A stretch of DNA of 64,000 nucleotides from Gemmata palustris (GCF_017939745.1 NZ_JAGKQQ010000001.1:4588001-4652000); one strand, 5' to 3'; positions 35,113-44,176 are shown, numbered from the stretch's first letter. A program made the numbers and translations. The notes: a model not told the origin generated them from the sequence alone.

Positions 35113-36012
35113 ATGATTCCACTTTCCCGATACCTGGGGCGCTTGTTTCGAGGGGAAGCGGACGGAGGGGGCCTTTCGCTCGTTCAAGACGCGCCCGCGG
35201 TGATCTGCCGGCGCGAACCGGCCCTCGCGGGTGTGGACCTGTTCCGGTCCTTCGGGTCCGGCGAAACGCGCTCTTACGCACTCAAGGGTGTGTCCGCCGA
35301 CTTCCAACCCGGGGAACTCAACCTTCTGATGGGGCCGTCCGGGAGCGGGAAGTCCACGCTGCTCGCGGTGCTGTCGGGGTTGCTGCGCCCGGACACGGGA
35401 ACGGTGGGAGCGCTCGGGCGGGACGTGTGGCGGATGGGCGAAGACGAAATGGAGCGGTTCCGCCTCCGGCACTGCTCGTACATCTTCCAGGGGTACAACC
35501 TGTTCCCGGCGCTGACCGCGCGCGAACAACTGGAAATCGTGCTGAAGTGGGGCGAGGGGTGCCCGGCGCGCGAGGCCCGCTGTCGCGCGGATCGGGTGCT
35601 CGGGCAACTCGGGCTGTCGAAAAAAGCGCACCTGCGCCCCGCCGAAATGAGTGGTGGAGAAAAGCAGCGCGTTGCCATCGGCCGCGCGCTCGTGAAGAAC
35701 CCGTCGTTCGTGTTCGCCGACGAGCCGACCAGCGCGCTCGATTGGGAGAACGGCGAACAGGTCATCAACCTGCTCACCGAAACGGCGCGCGAAAACGGTG
35801 CGATGGTCCTCGTGGTCACGCACGACCCGCGCCTCACGCCCTTCGCGGACCGCGTGTTCGAGCTGGCCGACGGGCAACTACAGTCCGAAACGGAAATTGA
35901 AACGGAATCGTTCGAGGCCGAGGCGTGCGTGTCCGGGCTACCGAGCGCGTATGAGCACACCCCGTTGCGGAACAACTCGCTCCGCGTGCGGTTGTACGAT
36001 CCGCAAGAGTAA
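35113..36012 (+). CDS. ABC transporter ATP-binding protein, LolD/MacB type
   Basis: 299 residues. Walker A GPSGSGKSTLLAVLSGLLRP (about 74-93), Q-loop IFQGYNLFPALTA, signature MSGGEKQRVAIGRALVKNPS, Walker B FVFADEPTSALDW and the switch histidine VVTHDPRLTPFADRVFELAD are all intact. It belongs to the LolD/MacB/FtsE-like branch that powers membrane-integrated export or lipoprotein release. Two oddities: an N-terminal extension of about 40 residues, and no adjacent permease gene. The C-terminal 50 residues are also extra. Confidence 0.9.
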   Translation: MIPLSRYLGRLFRGEADGGGLSLVQDAPAVICRREPALAGVDLFRSFGSGETRSYALKGVSADFQPGELNLLMGPSGSGKSTLLAVLSGLLRPDTGTVGALGRDVWRMGEDEMERFRLRHCSYIFQGYNLFPALTAREQLEIVLKWGEGCPAREARCRADRVLGQLGLSKKAHLRPAEMSGGEKQRVAIGRALVKNPSFVFADEPTSALDWENGEQVINLLTETARENGAMVLVVTHDPRLTPFADRVFELADGQLQSETEIETESFEAEACVSGLPSAYEHTPLRNNSLRVRLYDPQE

Positions 36013-36029
36013 CGCGGGGTCCCGGTCGT

Positions 36030-37787
36030 TTAACGCCGATTGACCACCTTGAGGAGCTGCTCGACCATCGGGCGGTAGCCCTCGGGCACTTTCTTGACGT
36101 CGTCGGCCTCGACCGTCTTCTTCCCGTCCTCAATGACGATCTTCAGCGCACCGGTCGCGTCGGTGGTGCCCGTGATGGCGTAGGCCACGTCGTTTTGCTT
36201 CGCCTTGATGGTGAAGTTGCCGTTCGTAACGGTGACAATCGTGTTGGTAACGATGACCCCGCGCCCGAACCCGTCGCCACGCGGGGGGAACGGGCGCACG
36301 GGTTCGCGCCGCGGCGTTGGGGGCTTCGGCCGCTCGTAGGCGCGCCCGGTCAGTGTCTTTTCGACGAGCGCGAGTTCCCGCGCAATCGCCTCGACGTTCT
36401 CGCCCTTCTTGGCGGCTTGTTCTACGGTCTCGCGCAACTCGATCAGTTCTGCTGGGGCGTCGCCCGGTTTGACCGCACCCTTCGCCAGTGCTTTTTCGAG
36501 TGCGGTCAAGGCGGCGAGGATCGTATCGACGTTCTCTCCCCGCTTGTTCGCGGCCGCCACCACCGCGCGCAATTCACCGAGATCCGGCTTCGTGGTTTTA
36601 GGTTCATCCGCGGCCCGAATGTCGACGAGTGCTCCGTCAATCACGGGCTTGGCCGGTGGCGGTGTGAGTGATTCCAGTTTTGGCAGCGGGGCGATCGGCG
36701 CGAGCGGCTGCAGGTTCTGAAACTTCTGTTCTAGCTTCGGTACCGGGAGCGGTTGAAGCTTGGGTGCAACCGGGAGCAGTCCGGGCACCGGCACGGGGAG
36801 GCGCGGGGGGACCGGTTGGCGCCCGACATCCGGTAGCACGACGCCCTTCACCTCCACCTTCTTTCCGCGACGCATTACAACGAGATCGACTTTCTCACCG
36901 GCCCTCACCGCGCTCACTTGGCGGACGAAGTCGTCGGTGTTGTCGCTCACGACTTTGCCCGCGAACTCGAGAATGATGTCGTGAACCCTCAATCCGGCTT
37001 TCTCCGCGGCCGAGTCAGGCACGACCGCGGCGACCGCGACCCCGACGTTCGGTTCGATCCCGAGTTGCTCGGTGGTGATCGCGGTGAGCTTCTCCATGCG
37101 GATGCCGAACCGGGCACGATCCGGTACCCGGCCGGCGTCCGGGAACGCGGGGAACAGAGGCACCGCGGCCCCGTCGCCGTTCCGCATCGCCTTCAGCATC
37201 AGTTCGTTCGCTTCCATGAACAGCTTCATGGCTTCGGGCGCCTCCGGGTTCGCCTTCAGCATTTCGAGCGCTTTCATGCGCAGGTCCATCGCCTTTTGGA
37301 CCGCATCCCGGTCGATCCGGCCCGGATCGGGGAACGGGACGACCGGGAGGGGGAGGTCGAGGGCCGGGGGATTATTGAACGGGTTCGGCGGCAGCTCGGG
37401 GCGCGGTTCCGGCCTCGGCTTCGCGAGCGACCGCCCGGTGATCGCGACTTCGACCGCAGCGAGTTCCTTCAGCACCGCCTCGACGTTCTCGCCCTTTTTC
37501 GCAGCGGCATCGACCGCATCGCGGAGCGCTTGCAGTTCCGGGGACACCCGGCCCGACTTGATGGTCGGGAGTGCTTTCTCAAAGGCTTCGAGCGCCTTGC
37601 GGACCTCGTCCACGTTTTCGCCGCGCTTAGTGGCAGCGGTGACCACGTCCCGTAGTGCGGTCAGGTCGGTGCCCTTCGCGTCCGCGGTCGGGGTCGGCTT
37701 CAGTTCTTGTGCGGTGAGCGAGAACCCGAGCCACACCGCGGCCCCCACGAACCCGACAACAGCGGCCCATTTCCCGGCACGGAACAT
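36030..37787 (-). CDS. Exported PDZ-domain protein with four internal repeats
   Basis: 585 residues. The ATG at 37787 opens a signal peptide or anchor (FRAGKWAAVVGFVGAAVWLG) and has GGAG upstream. Four copies of a helical repeat with the core AA(N/K)KRGENVD or AAKKGENVE are present, two N-terminal and two C-terminal, flanking a PDZ domain at roughly 230-325 (GVAVAAVVPDSAAEKAGLRV, HDIILEFAGKVV). There is no protease domain. The C-terminal end has a glycine-rich tail and a small beta domain. It probably acts as a periplasmic scaffold; its partner is unknown. It is convergent with the ABC ATPase gene (17 bases apart). Confidence 0.8.
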   Translation of the reverse strand: MFRAGKWAAVVGFVGAAVWLGFSLTAQELKPTPTADAKGTDLTALRDVVTAATKRGENVDEVRKALEAFEKALPTIKSGRVSPELQALRDAVDAAAKKGENVEAVLKELAAVEVAITGRSLAKPRPEPRPELPPNPFNNPPALDLPLPVVPFPDPGRIDRDAVQKAMDLRMKALEMLKANPEAPEAMKLFMEANELMLKAMRNGDGAAVPLFPAFPDAGRVPDRARFGIRMEKLTAITTEQLGIEPNVGVAVAAVVPDSAAEKAGLRVHDIILEFAGKVVSDNTDDFVRQVSAVRAGEKVDLVVMRRGKKVEVKGVVLPDVGRQPVPPRLPVPVPGLLPVAPKLQPLPVPKLEQKFQNLQPLAPIAPLPKLESLTPPPAKPVIDGALVDIRAADEPKTTKPDLGELRAVVAAANKRGENVDTILAALTALEKALAKGAVKPGDAPAELIELRETVEQAAKKGENVEAIARELALVEKTLTGRAYERPKPPTPRREPVRPFPPRGDGFGRGVIVTNTIVTVTNGNFTIKAKQNDVAYAITGTTDATGALKIVIEDGKKTVEADDVKKVPEGYRPMVEQLLKVVNRR

Positions 37788-37979
37788 GATGGGACTCCTG
37801 AATGCACGCGCGGATGCACTCTTTAGTTCAACACGGCGCGGCCGGAGAAGCAAGGGCTGGCGTGCATTCGTTACGAACGGAAATGCAGGACCTATCTTTC
37901 ACATTATCATGCGACAACATATCTTTATCGGTATAAAATTAGTCCAAAAATTCGCCCCAATTTCAAGACGGGAAAGCCG

Positions 37980-38139
37980 ATGACGAAACGCGAACTAGCG
38001 CCTGCGCAACTGGCGGGCGTGAAGGAACTCGCCAAGCAGTGGGACGAAATCGGCACCCGCCGAGCCTACGGCGCGGGCGCCCCTCCCTGTCGACTGTGAT
38101 CAGATGGAGCCGATCGCGGCCGGCGCCCGGGCGTGCAAC
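37980..38139 (+). pseudogene. ISKra4-like transposase N-terminal remnant
   Basis: Starts MTKRELAPAQLAGVKELAKQ followed by WDEIGTRRAYG, which lines up with the N-terminus of the transposase at 7064 (FTPEELRQLHDLARQWAKIV). After a frame change it continues DQMEPIAAGARACN, matching the RAMEQIATAAARG region. It then stops. A truncated copy. Confidence 0.6.
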
Positions 38140-38179
38140 GGGGCGATTCAGGCGCGCTGGCTCGCGGGGTACACCGGTG

Positions 38180-38242
38180 GTGGACTTCGTCCACGTGCCC
38201 TACTTCCACGTCGTGCCGGGCACGTTTGCATTCACAGAGTGA
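38180..38242 (+). pseudogene. Short IS91-like transposase fragment
   Basis: Twenty codons, VDFVHVPYFHVVPGTFAFTE, then a stop. The piece HVPYFHVV resembles the LPVPYFHVVFTLPH motif of IS91-type transposases. Too short to be certain. Confidence 0.35.
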
Positions 38243-38310
38243 CGATCGCGCCCCGAGACTCTAACCTGGTCCAAACCATACTCAGTTCAGGACACGCACG
38301 CGAGGGTTAG

Positions 38311-38826
38311 ATGGCGCGGATACGCATTTTCAGGGACGAGGCCCACGGCGAATACTTCCCGCGCCTGTGCATGCGGTGCGGGCGACCGGCCGATCACGAC
38401 GTGCCGCAAACGTTCGCGTGGATGCCGGTCTGGGTCACGTTCCTGATCCTCCTCGGCCTCGGACCGTGGATCATCATGGCCCTCGTCATGCGCAGGACGA
38501 TGCGGGTCGTTGCACCGATGTGCGGGAAGCACCGCGGGCACTGGCGCGCCCGGAAACTGTTCGTGTGGCTCGGCCTGCTCTGGTGGATCGCGGTCGCCGT
38601 CGCACTCGGAGTGTTCTGGGACGCGCTACCGAAGGCCGCGACCGGTCCGCTGTTCATCGGCGCACTCTTCGGCGCCCTCATCTGGGTGATCGTCGGGATG
38701 CTGCTGGCCAACGGCGCGATCAAGGCGCTCGAGATCCGGGACCGGGGAATCGAGTTGGGGAACGTGAACAAAGTGTTCGCGGAGGCCTGGAGAGAACAAA
38801 TCAAGCAACTCAAGAACTCCCGCTGA
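38311..38826 (+). CDS. Membrane protein with N-terminal Cys pair
   Basis: 171 residues from the ATG at 38311. A CMRCG motif near the start and a later CGKHRGH could bind a metal together. Two pairs of hydrophobic segments follow (WVTFLILLGLGPWIIMALVM; LFVWLGLLWWIAVAVALGVF; GPLFIGALFGALIWVIVGML). The C-terminus (LGNVNKVFAEAWREQIKQL) is helical and charged. Not recognised as a named family. It stands alone between mobile-element debris on both sides. Confidence 0.7.
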   Translation: MARIRIFRDEAHGEYFPRLCMRCGRPADHDVPQTFAWMPVWVTFLILLGLGPWIIMALVMRRTMRVVAPMCGKHRGHWRARKLFVWLGLLWWIAVAVALGVFWDALPKAATGPLFIGALFGALIWVIVGMLLANGAIKALEIRDRGIELGNVNKVFAEAWREQIKQLKNSR

Positions 38827-39051
38827 CCGAACCGAATGCGCCCGATACGTCCACTCGAGATCGGCCAGCTAATCGAGTCGGGAAAAGCCGTCTGTGGTTC
38901 GGTACGACATTGCCAAACGATCGAGTCGAACCACGCAGAATTTGGCAGAATTCATCGTGGACAAGCCAGAACATGTGCGCGGGTGGTTGTCGCCGGACGA
39001 CTTAAAGCGCGACCCACCCGGACACGAACGGCGTGACGCGCACGCTGCGCG

Positions 39052-39330
39052 GCCGACGGGTACCAGACGTTGCTCGACCACAGCCCGCCACTGATCGCGC
39101 CGGCCGCGTCCCGCTACCGGCCGGCGACCCAGTACGGCGCGATACAGAGCGTGACGATCGAACTGACGGCCGGCGGCGAACCCGCGGCCGTGCCGGAGAG
39201 CGCCAAGGCCGCGATCCTGCTATGCCTGGCCTACTGGTACGAGAACCGCGGCGACATGCCGGCCGCGGTGGGGATGCCGTCGGGGGCCAAGCTGTTGCTC
39301 GACCTGCTGAGCACCGGTGCCTACTGGTGA
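39052..39330 (+). pseudogene. Phage head-tail connector (gp6-like) fragment
   Basis: The reading frame gives DGYQTLLDHSPPLIAPAASR and, at the end, VPESAKAAILLCLAYWYENR then SGAKLLLDLLSTGAYW. That C-terminus (Ala-Ile-Leu-Leu...His/Tyr-Trp-Tyr-Glu-Asn-Arg) is typical of HK97 gp6-like head-tail connector proteins of phages. The N-terminal part is missing, with a stop just upstream, so this is a prophage leftover or a short relic. Confidence 0.5.
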
Positions 39331-39390
39331 TTCGCCAGCGAGCCGCCCCTCGCGCGAGGGACGGCCCGATTCGTTTCCGGGAGGCCGCCC

Positions 39391-39468
39391 GTGGCACCAC
39401 TGCTCACCCTGCTGACCGTCCTCGCGGCCGTACACCTGTTCCGCCGGGCGAACCCCGGCCCGTTCTGA
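39391..39468 (+). CDS. Possible 25-residue hydrophobic peptide
   Basis: A GTG at 39391 with GGGAGG six bases upstream opens 25 codons (VAPLLTLLTVLAAVHLFRRA...). One membrane-length hydrophobic stretch and an arginine pair. It sits among phage-like fragments. The ribosome-binding site is the main support. Confidence 0.3.
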   Translation: MAPLLTLLTVLAAVHLFRRANPGPF

Positions 39469-39767
39469 GGTGGTGACGTGATCCCCGCCACACAGCGCGT
39501 CGTCTCCGCCACCTGCGACACCTGGACGCGATGAGCGGCGAGTACCTGGGGCCGGGGTGGTTCCGCTGCGCCCGGACCCTCCGCCGCTCCCGCGTCATCG
39601 ACAAGGACACCGGCAACACCGAACTGCACCCGTCGCCCGGGTGCGGATCACCGCGGACGACATCTACGCCCCGCCCGGCGAGGTGGGCGGGTGGTGGACG
39701 GAGGTGGGCGCGGAACGCGGTGCCGGCGGCGCGCGCGGTCGGAGCGGCGAAGGGGGTGCTGCGAGCC
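39469..39767. other. Fragmented region without an intact gene
   Basis: About 300 bases following the phage-like fragment. Short frames exist, for example MSGEYLGPGWFRCARTLRRS from 39531, but none resembles a complete protein. The stretch from 38827 to 39051 is equally empty. Confidence 0.4.
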
Positions 39768-40424
39768 TCAGATTTTCAGCGCGAAGGCCAGGGACGTGGA
39801 TTTGATCAGCGTAATGGGCGAGCCCAATTTGGAATCAGCGACCGCCCGATGGACCGTAGGCCAATCGTAGTCGTGCCACGCGAGCGCGCCCCCGGGACGC
39901 AGACAGGCCCATGCCGTCGCCGTGTCCGTCTTGGCCGCGGCGTACTCGTGTGATCCGTCCACGAAAAACAGGTCGCACGCGCCGCGATACGGACCGAAGT
40001 CGAACGCCGCAGAGTTTCCGAACAACTGCTCGATCCGCCCGGGGCCGGCGTACCCCGCGAATGCGATCCCGACTCGCCGCTCGGCCCCGGCGGCGGCCAT
40101 CCGTGCGAACCCGTTGGCGGGGTCAATGTAGTGCCCGGCGGCGATCTCGGCGGGCGTCAATGAGGGGGGAAGGTCAAGCGTATGCACGACTCCGTCAGAC
40201 TCACCGTTAGCGGCCATCGTCAGTGCCGTGACGCCCCGGAATGTGCCGATCTCGAACACCCGCTTTGCTCCGTGCCGGATGACGAGGGCGGCCAAAGCTA
40301 CCCGTTCCGGGATCGAGGCCGCGTACAGGTCGGGGTCACCCATCGGTCCGGCAGCCGGCGCCGGAAGACGAGGCAGGATCACATCCCGCGCCAAGCCGAC
40401 GAGTAATGATTCGGCGGTCACCAT
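39768..40424 (-). CDS. Class I SAM-dependent methyltransferase (Methyltransf_24-like)
   Basis: 218 residues. KRVFEIGTFRGVTALTMAAN is the SAM-binding motif I, VHTLDLPPSL is motif II (acidic residue), and DLFFVDGSHEYAAAKTDTAT followed by LRPGGALAWHDYDW are motifs of the CmcI/Methyltransf_24 group, which methylate small molecules or sugars. No other domain or signal is visible. The substrate is unknown and no biosynthetic neighbours are present. The ATG lies in a region of low conservation, so the start is not certain. Confidence 0.85.
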   Translation of the reverse strand: MVTAESLLVGLARDVILPRLPAPAAGPMGDPDLYAASIPERVALAALVIRHGAKRVFEIGTFRGVTALTMAANGESDGVVHTLDLPPSLTPAEIAAGHYIDPANGFARMAAAGAERRVGIAFAGYAGPGRIEQLFGNSAAFDFGPYRGACDLFFVDGSHEYAAAKTDTATAWACLRPGGALAWHDYDWPTVHRAVADSKLGSPITLIKSTSLAFALKI

Positions 40425-40790
40425 CGTATCATGCGGCGGGAGCGATTGCGCCTAATGGCCAAGTACCCGACGAACGACGGAGCGGAGGGCTATGGGCACG
40501 GGCGGGCTCCAGGTGATGTTAGGCCGGAAGTGATCTTAGCCGATCTTTCCCAGACGAACGCCTTTGGGAACACGAATCGGCATTGAGGTCACACATTACG
40601 TCCGTGAATGGTCGCCTGCAACACGATTCGTGTCCGAATGATGGCCCGGCTCCGGTCGAACGGTCCCCGAAACTACCGCCCGGGCGTTTTTCGGCCAGAT
40701 CGTCGAAAGCGGCTCAACAGGCGCACCGCAGCCCCTTGGCGACGTTGGTCAACCCCGAGGGGCGGATCGGTTTCGCGAGCGGAGCCAACC
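40425..40790. other. Intergenic region without recognised features
   Basis: About 365 bases between the methyltransferase start and the broken membrane-protein gene. No gene, RNA or repeat is recognisable to me. Confidence 0.4.
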
Positions 40791-41229
40791 TCACCCCGTG
40801 TCGAACGCCTTCCCGAACCCGACCTCGAAGCCGATCAGGATCACCCCGTTCGCTCGGGAGTCGCGGTAGTCGTTGTTGGCGAACAGCACACCGACCGGGG
40901 GCGTCTCGCGCCAGCCGCCGAACAGGAGAATTGCCCCGGTCACGCCGATGAGGAGCGTACCAACCGTCACCGCGACGCCCCCCCCCATCAGGAAGGGGGA
41001 GATGGCTCTGCGGGTCGCGTGAGCGCGACCCGCAGAGCGGCGAACCGGTCGATGAAGTGCTCAATTTGGCGACCCCCATACCAGCGAGACACATACCGAT
41101 CAGGCACGCGCACCCGGCGAACACGATCACGGCGATCTGACTGACCCCATAAACTCCGGGGGCCAACGGTAGCATCAGGCCGTATATCGTTGCGGCCCCG
41201 CCCCAGAGCGCGAGCAGTGGGCCTACCAC
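40791..41229 (-). pseudogene. Membrane protein gene interrupted by a hairpin and a G9 tract
   Basis: The first frame (41229 downwards) reads VGPLLALWGGAATIYGLMLP and then VYGVSQIAVIVFAGCACLIG, two hydrophobic segments, then runs through a hairpin (41005-41036) into non-membrane residues. A second frame starts at the G9 run (40978-40986) and reads MGGGVAVTVGTLLIGVTGAI then LLFGGWRETPPVGVLFANND, ending at 40791. Together they look like one small membrane protein split by an insertion plus a frameshift at the homopolymer. The G9 tract could also be phase-variable. No family recognised. Confidence 0.45.
41005..41036. repeat. 14-bp hairpin within the broken gene
   Basis: Arms CTCTGCGGGTCGCG and CGCGACCCGCAGAG around a TGAG loop form a perfect stem. 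No T-run follows. It falls where the membrane-protein reading frame loses sense, as if inserted. Confidence 0.7.
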
Positions 41230-41441
41230 TCATGCGCCACATTCAGTTTCTCCCGTGCTTCGCACGCGATCGGTCCTGTGACCGTCTGCGTATCACTCGC
41301 GAGACGTAAAATCGACCCGACCCCGCGCCGCACGTCGGTCGGACGCGGGCTACATAAGTTGGAGAGCAAAGCGGGCCGGCTTCCTGATGGTAAATACCTT
41401 ACAATACTGGTAAGGCCTCTTCCATTTGGGAGTTTACCGCG

Positions 41442-42746
41442 ATGTCCGCGATGACGATGACCGAGAAAATCCTGGCCCGCTCGAGCGGCAAGGGCAGCGT
41501 CGCGCCCGGCGAAAACGTCTGGACCAACGTCGACGTACTCATGACGCACGACGTGTGCGGCCCGGGCACGTTCGGCGTCTTCAAGAAAGAGTTCGGGCCG
41601 AACGCGAAGGTGTGGGACAAGGAAAAGCTCGTCCTCATCCCGGACCACTACATCTTCACCCAGGACGCGATGGCGAACCGCAACGTCGACGTGTTGCGGC
41701 AGTTCGCGAAAGAGCACGACATCAAGTATTTCTACGACGTGGGTACGGACAAGTATAAGGGCGTGTGCCACATCGCCCTGCCCGAAGAGGGCCACACCCG
41801 CCCCGGCGAAGTGCTGCTCGGGACCGACAGCCACACCTGCACCGCGGGCGCGTTCGGCGAGTTCGCCACTGGCATCGGTAACACTGACGCGGGGTTCGTC
41901 CTGGGCACCGGTAAGCTGTGGCTCAAAGTGCCGCCCACCATGCGGTTCGTCTTCCACGGCAACCTCCCGCCGTATCTGATGGCCAAAGACCTGATCCTCG
42001 CGGTCATCGGCGACATCGGCGTGGACGGCGCGACCTACCGCGCGATGGAGTTCGACGGCGACGGCGTTTACGCGCTCAACATCGAGGAGCGGATGACGCT
42101 GTGCAATATGGCGATCGAGGCCGGCGGGAAGAACGGCATCATCGCGGCGGACCAGGTGACGTTTGATTACGTCAACAAGCGGAACGCCGGGCAGAAGCCG
42201 TACCAGGCGGTGAAGAGCGACCCCGGGGCGCAGTTCGTGTTCGAGAAGGTGTACGACGTGACGAAGATGGAGCCGGTGATCGCGAAGCCGCACTCGCCGG
42301 ACAACAAGGCGACCGTGACCGAGGTGAAGGGCACGAAACTCGACCGCGCGTACATCGGTAGCTGCACCGGTGGGAAGCTCACCGACTTCCGCGCCGCGGC
42401 CGAGTTGCTGAACGGCAAGAGCGTGAAGATCGACACGTTCGTGGTCCCCGCGACGACCGAAGTCGCGCGCGGCTTGGACACCGAGAAGATCGGCGGAAAA
42501 TCGCTCCGCGACATCTTCCTGGCGTCCGGCGCGAAGATCGGCGAGGCGAGCTGTGCCGCGTGCCTCGGCGGGCCGAGCGACACCTTCGGCCGGCTGAACA
42601 CCCCCATCAGTTGCATCAGCACGACGAACCGCAATTTCCCTGGTCGAATGGGGCACAAGGAAGCAAAAGTGTTCCTCGCCAGCCCGCTGACCGTGGCCGC
42701 CAGCGCCCTCGCGGGCACCATCGCGGATTGCCGCGACCTGATATGA
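41442..42746 (+). CDS. leuC: 3-isopropylmalate dehydratase large subunit family protein
   Basis: 434 residues. LeuC with LeuD isomerises 2- to 3-isopropylmalate in leucine biosynthesis; close relatives are homoaconitases, so leucine versus lysine-type use is not settled by sequence alone. The [4Fe-4S] cysteines are present: YIGSCTGGKLTDF (C308) and CAACLGGP (C371, C374). Other aconitase-family motifs are LLGTDSHTCTAGAFGEFATG and the N-terminal VLMTHDVCGPG. The ATG at 41442 has GGGAG upstream. The small subunit gene is not adjacent. The following toxin-antitoxin-like pair starts 29 bases after the stop. Confidence 0.9.
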   Translation: MSAMTMTEKILARSSGKGSVAPGENVWTNVDVLMTHDVCGPGTFGVFKKEFGPNAKVWDKEKLVLIPDHYIFTQDAMANRNVDVLRQFAKEHDIKYFYDVGTDKYKGVCHIALPEEGHTRPGEVLLGTDSHTCTAGAFGEFATGIGNTDAGFVLGTGKLWLKVPPTMRFVFHGNLPPYLMAKDLILAVIGDIGVDGATYRAMEFDGDGVYALNIEERMTLCNMAIEAGGKNGIIAADQVTFDYVNKRNAGQKPYQAVKSDPGAQFVFEKVYDVTKMEPVIAKPHSPDNKATVTEVKGTKLDRAYIGSCTGGKLTDFRAAAELLNGKSVKIDTFVVPATTEVARGLDTEKIGGKSLRDIFLASGAKIGEASCAACLGGPSDTFGRLNTPISCISTTNRNFPGRMGHKEAKVFLASPLTVAASALAGTIADCRDLI

Positions 42747-42775
42747 TGGGGCGAGCTTCACTGGAGGAATGAGCC

Positions 42776-43021
42776 GTGAGTCAGATTTTGGCCGACGCGG
42801 AGATGGCGAAGCAGATCGAAGCGGCCGACGGGCCGGTGAACATCGTTGATGCAACCGGCACGGTCATCGCCGTCTGCACACCGGTCAAATTCCCGCACTC
42901 ACCGTACACCCGTGAGGAGGTGGAGGAGCGGCGCGAAGAGGCCCGAAAGAACCCGGGGGGCGGGAAATCGCTCGCCGAGATCATGACCCGGTTGAACCAA
43001 CTCGGCGGGGGCAGGGTGTGA
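42776..43021 (+). CDS. Antitoxin-like small protein
   Basis: 81 residues from a GTG at 42776, with GGAGG upstream. It begins SQILADAEMAKQIEAADGPV, contains a charged helix (YTREEVEERREEARKNPGGG) and ends KSLAEIMTRLNQLGG, as many small antitoxins of RelE/ParE pairs do. Its last bases overlap the next gene by four (GTGA), so the two are translationally coupled. Assignment as an antitoxin comes from this arrangement. Confidence 0.65.
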   Translation: MSQILADAEMAKQIEAADGPVNIVDATGTVIAVCTPVKFPHSPYTREEVEERREEARKNPGGGKSLAEIMTRLNQLGGGRV

Positions 43022-43299
43022 CGTTCATGGTCGATTGGCGCCCCGCCGCCGAACAAGAACTGGCCGCGATCTGGTTGGCGTCCGCGAACCGCGCCGCGGT
43101 CACGGACGCTTCGCACGCCATCGACCAATCGCTCGCCATTGATGCCGATACCGTCGGTCGGGTCGTGTTCGACACCGTTCGCGAATACACGTACACCCCA
43201 TTAGGTGTCGAGTTTGAAGTGATTGCAGCCGATTGTCGCGTCTTCGTGCTGACCGTTTGGGATACGGCGACGGGGCGCCCGACGTTAGCCGGCAACTGA
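43018..43299 (+). CDS. RelE/ParE-family toxin-like protein
   Basis: 93 residues from the GTG at 43018 (an ATG at 43027 is an alternative). VDWRPAAEQELAAIWLASAN is a typical ParE/RelE start. The core ends REYTYTPLGVEFEVIAADCR and VFVLTVWDTA, matching the usual strands. RelE toxins cut mRNA on the ribosome and ParE toxins poison gyrase; which applies here is not visible. Coupled to the upstream small protein. Confidence 0.75.
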   Translation: MTFMVDWRPAAEQELAAIWLASANRAAVTDASHAIDQSLAIDADTVGRVVFDTVREYTYTPLGVEFEVIAADCRVFVLTVWDTATGRPTLAGN

Positions 43300-43315
43300 T
43301 TGACGAGGGCTCTTC

Positions 43316-44143
43316 ATGGGGCGTCCGTTCTCTGCCGCGGCCGCGTTGCTCTTCCCCGCCCTCGCGGTCTTCACACCCGCCGCCCCGGACGCTCCCAAAC
43401 CCGCGGACTTCGTGAGCGTGCAAAAGGGCACGCTGCCCGTCATCATCTCGGCGCCGCACGGCGGGCGCAAAAAAATCCCCGACGTCCCCGAGCGCGTCGC
43501 GACCGGACTCACCAATTTTCAGACCGTGCGCGACGAGAACACGGCCGAGTTGGTCGAGAAACTCGTCGCCGAGATCGAGAAGTCACTGAACGCCAAACCG
43601 TGGGTCGTCGTCGCGCGGTTCGAGCGCAAGCACCTCGACGTAAACCGCTCGCGCGAGCAGGCTTACGAGAGCGATAAGGCGAAGCCGTACTACGATGCGT
43701 ACCACGACCCGCTCGCGGCGGCGTGCAAGGCCGTCAAGGAAAAGTACGGGCGCGGGATTCTGCTCGATATCCACGGCCAGAGCGTGCATCAGGGGTCGAT
43801 TTGCCGCGGCACGCAGAACCTCAAAACGGTGAAGTTGCTCAAGGACCGCGAGGGCATGGCCGCGATCCGCGGGAAGAACAGCGTGCTCGGCCGCATGGAG
43901 AAGCTCGGCTACAAGATCCTCCCGCCGGGCGACTCGGAGGAAACCGCGAAGGAAGAAGCGCAGTTCACCGGCGGGCACATCGTCGCCACCTACGGCAGCC
44001 ACACCGCGTTCGCAATCGACGCGATCCAAGTCGAACTCGGCACCGAGCTGCGAGCACGCGAGCAGTACGCGACCACCGCAAAAGACCTCGCGGAATCGGT
44101 TCGCGTGTTTTACGATGCTTATCTGAAGGACGAAAAGAAGTAG
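43316..44143 (+). CDS. Exported N-formylglutamate amidohydrolase-like protein
   Basis: 275 residues with a signal peptide (GRPFSAAAALLFPALAVFTP). IISAPHGG near residue 45, RDENTAELVEKLVAEI, VVARFERKHLDVNRSREQAY and GILLDIHGQSVH are the family's metal-binding and catalytic stretches. Known relatives hydrolyse N-formylglutamate in histidine breakdown, but an exported form probably acts on another N-acyl amino acid. GAGGG lies upstream of the ATG. It starts 17 bases after the toxin-like gene and is followed 34 bases on by a TPR protein. Confidence 0.82.
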   Translation: MGRPFSAAAALLFPALAVFTPAAPDAPKPADFVSVQKGTLPVIISAPHGGRKKIPDVPERVATGLTNFQTVRDENTAELVEKLVAEIEKSLNAKPWVVVARFERKHLDVNRSREQAYESDKAKPYYDAYHDPLAAACKAVKEKYGRGILLDIHGQSVHQGSICRGTQNLKTVKLLKDREGMAAIRGKNSVLGRMEKLGYKILPPGDSEETAKEEAQFTGGHIVATYGSHTAFAIDAIQVELGTELRAREQYATTAKDLAESVRVFYDAYLKDEKK

Positions 44144-44176
44144 TACCGCGTGTGAACCGAACCCGGGAGCAAGCCC

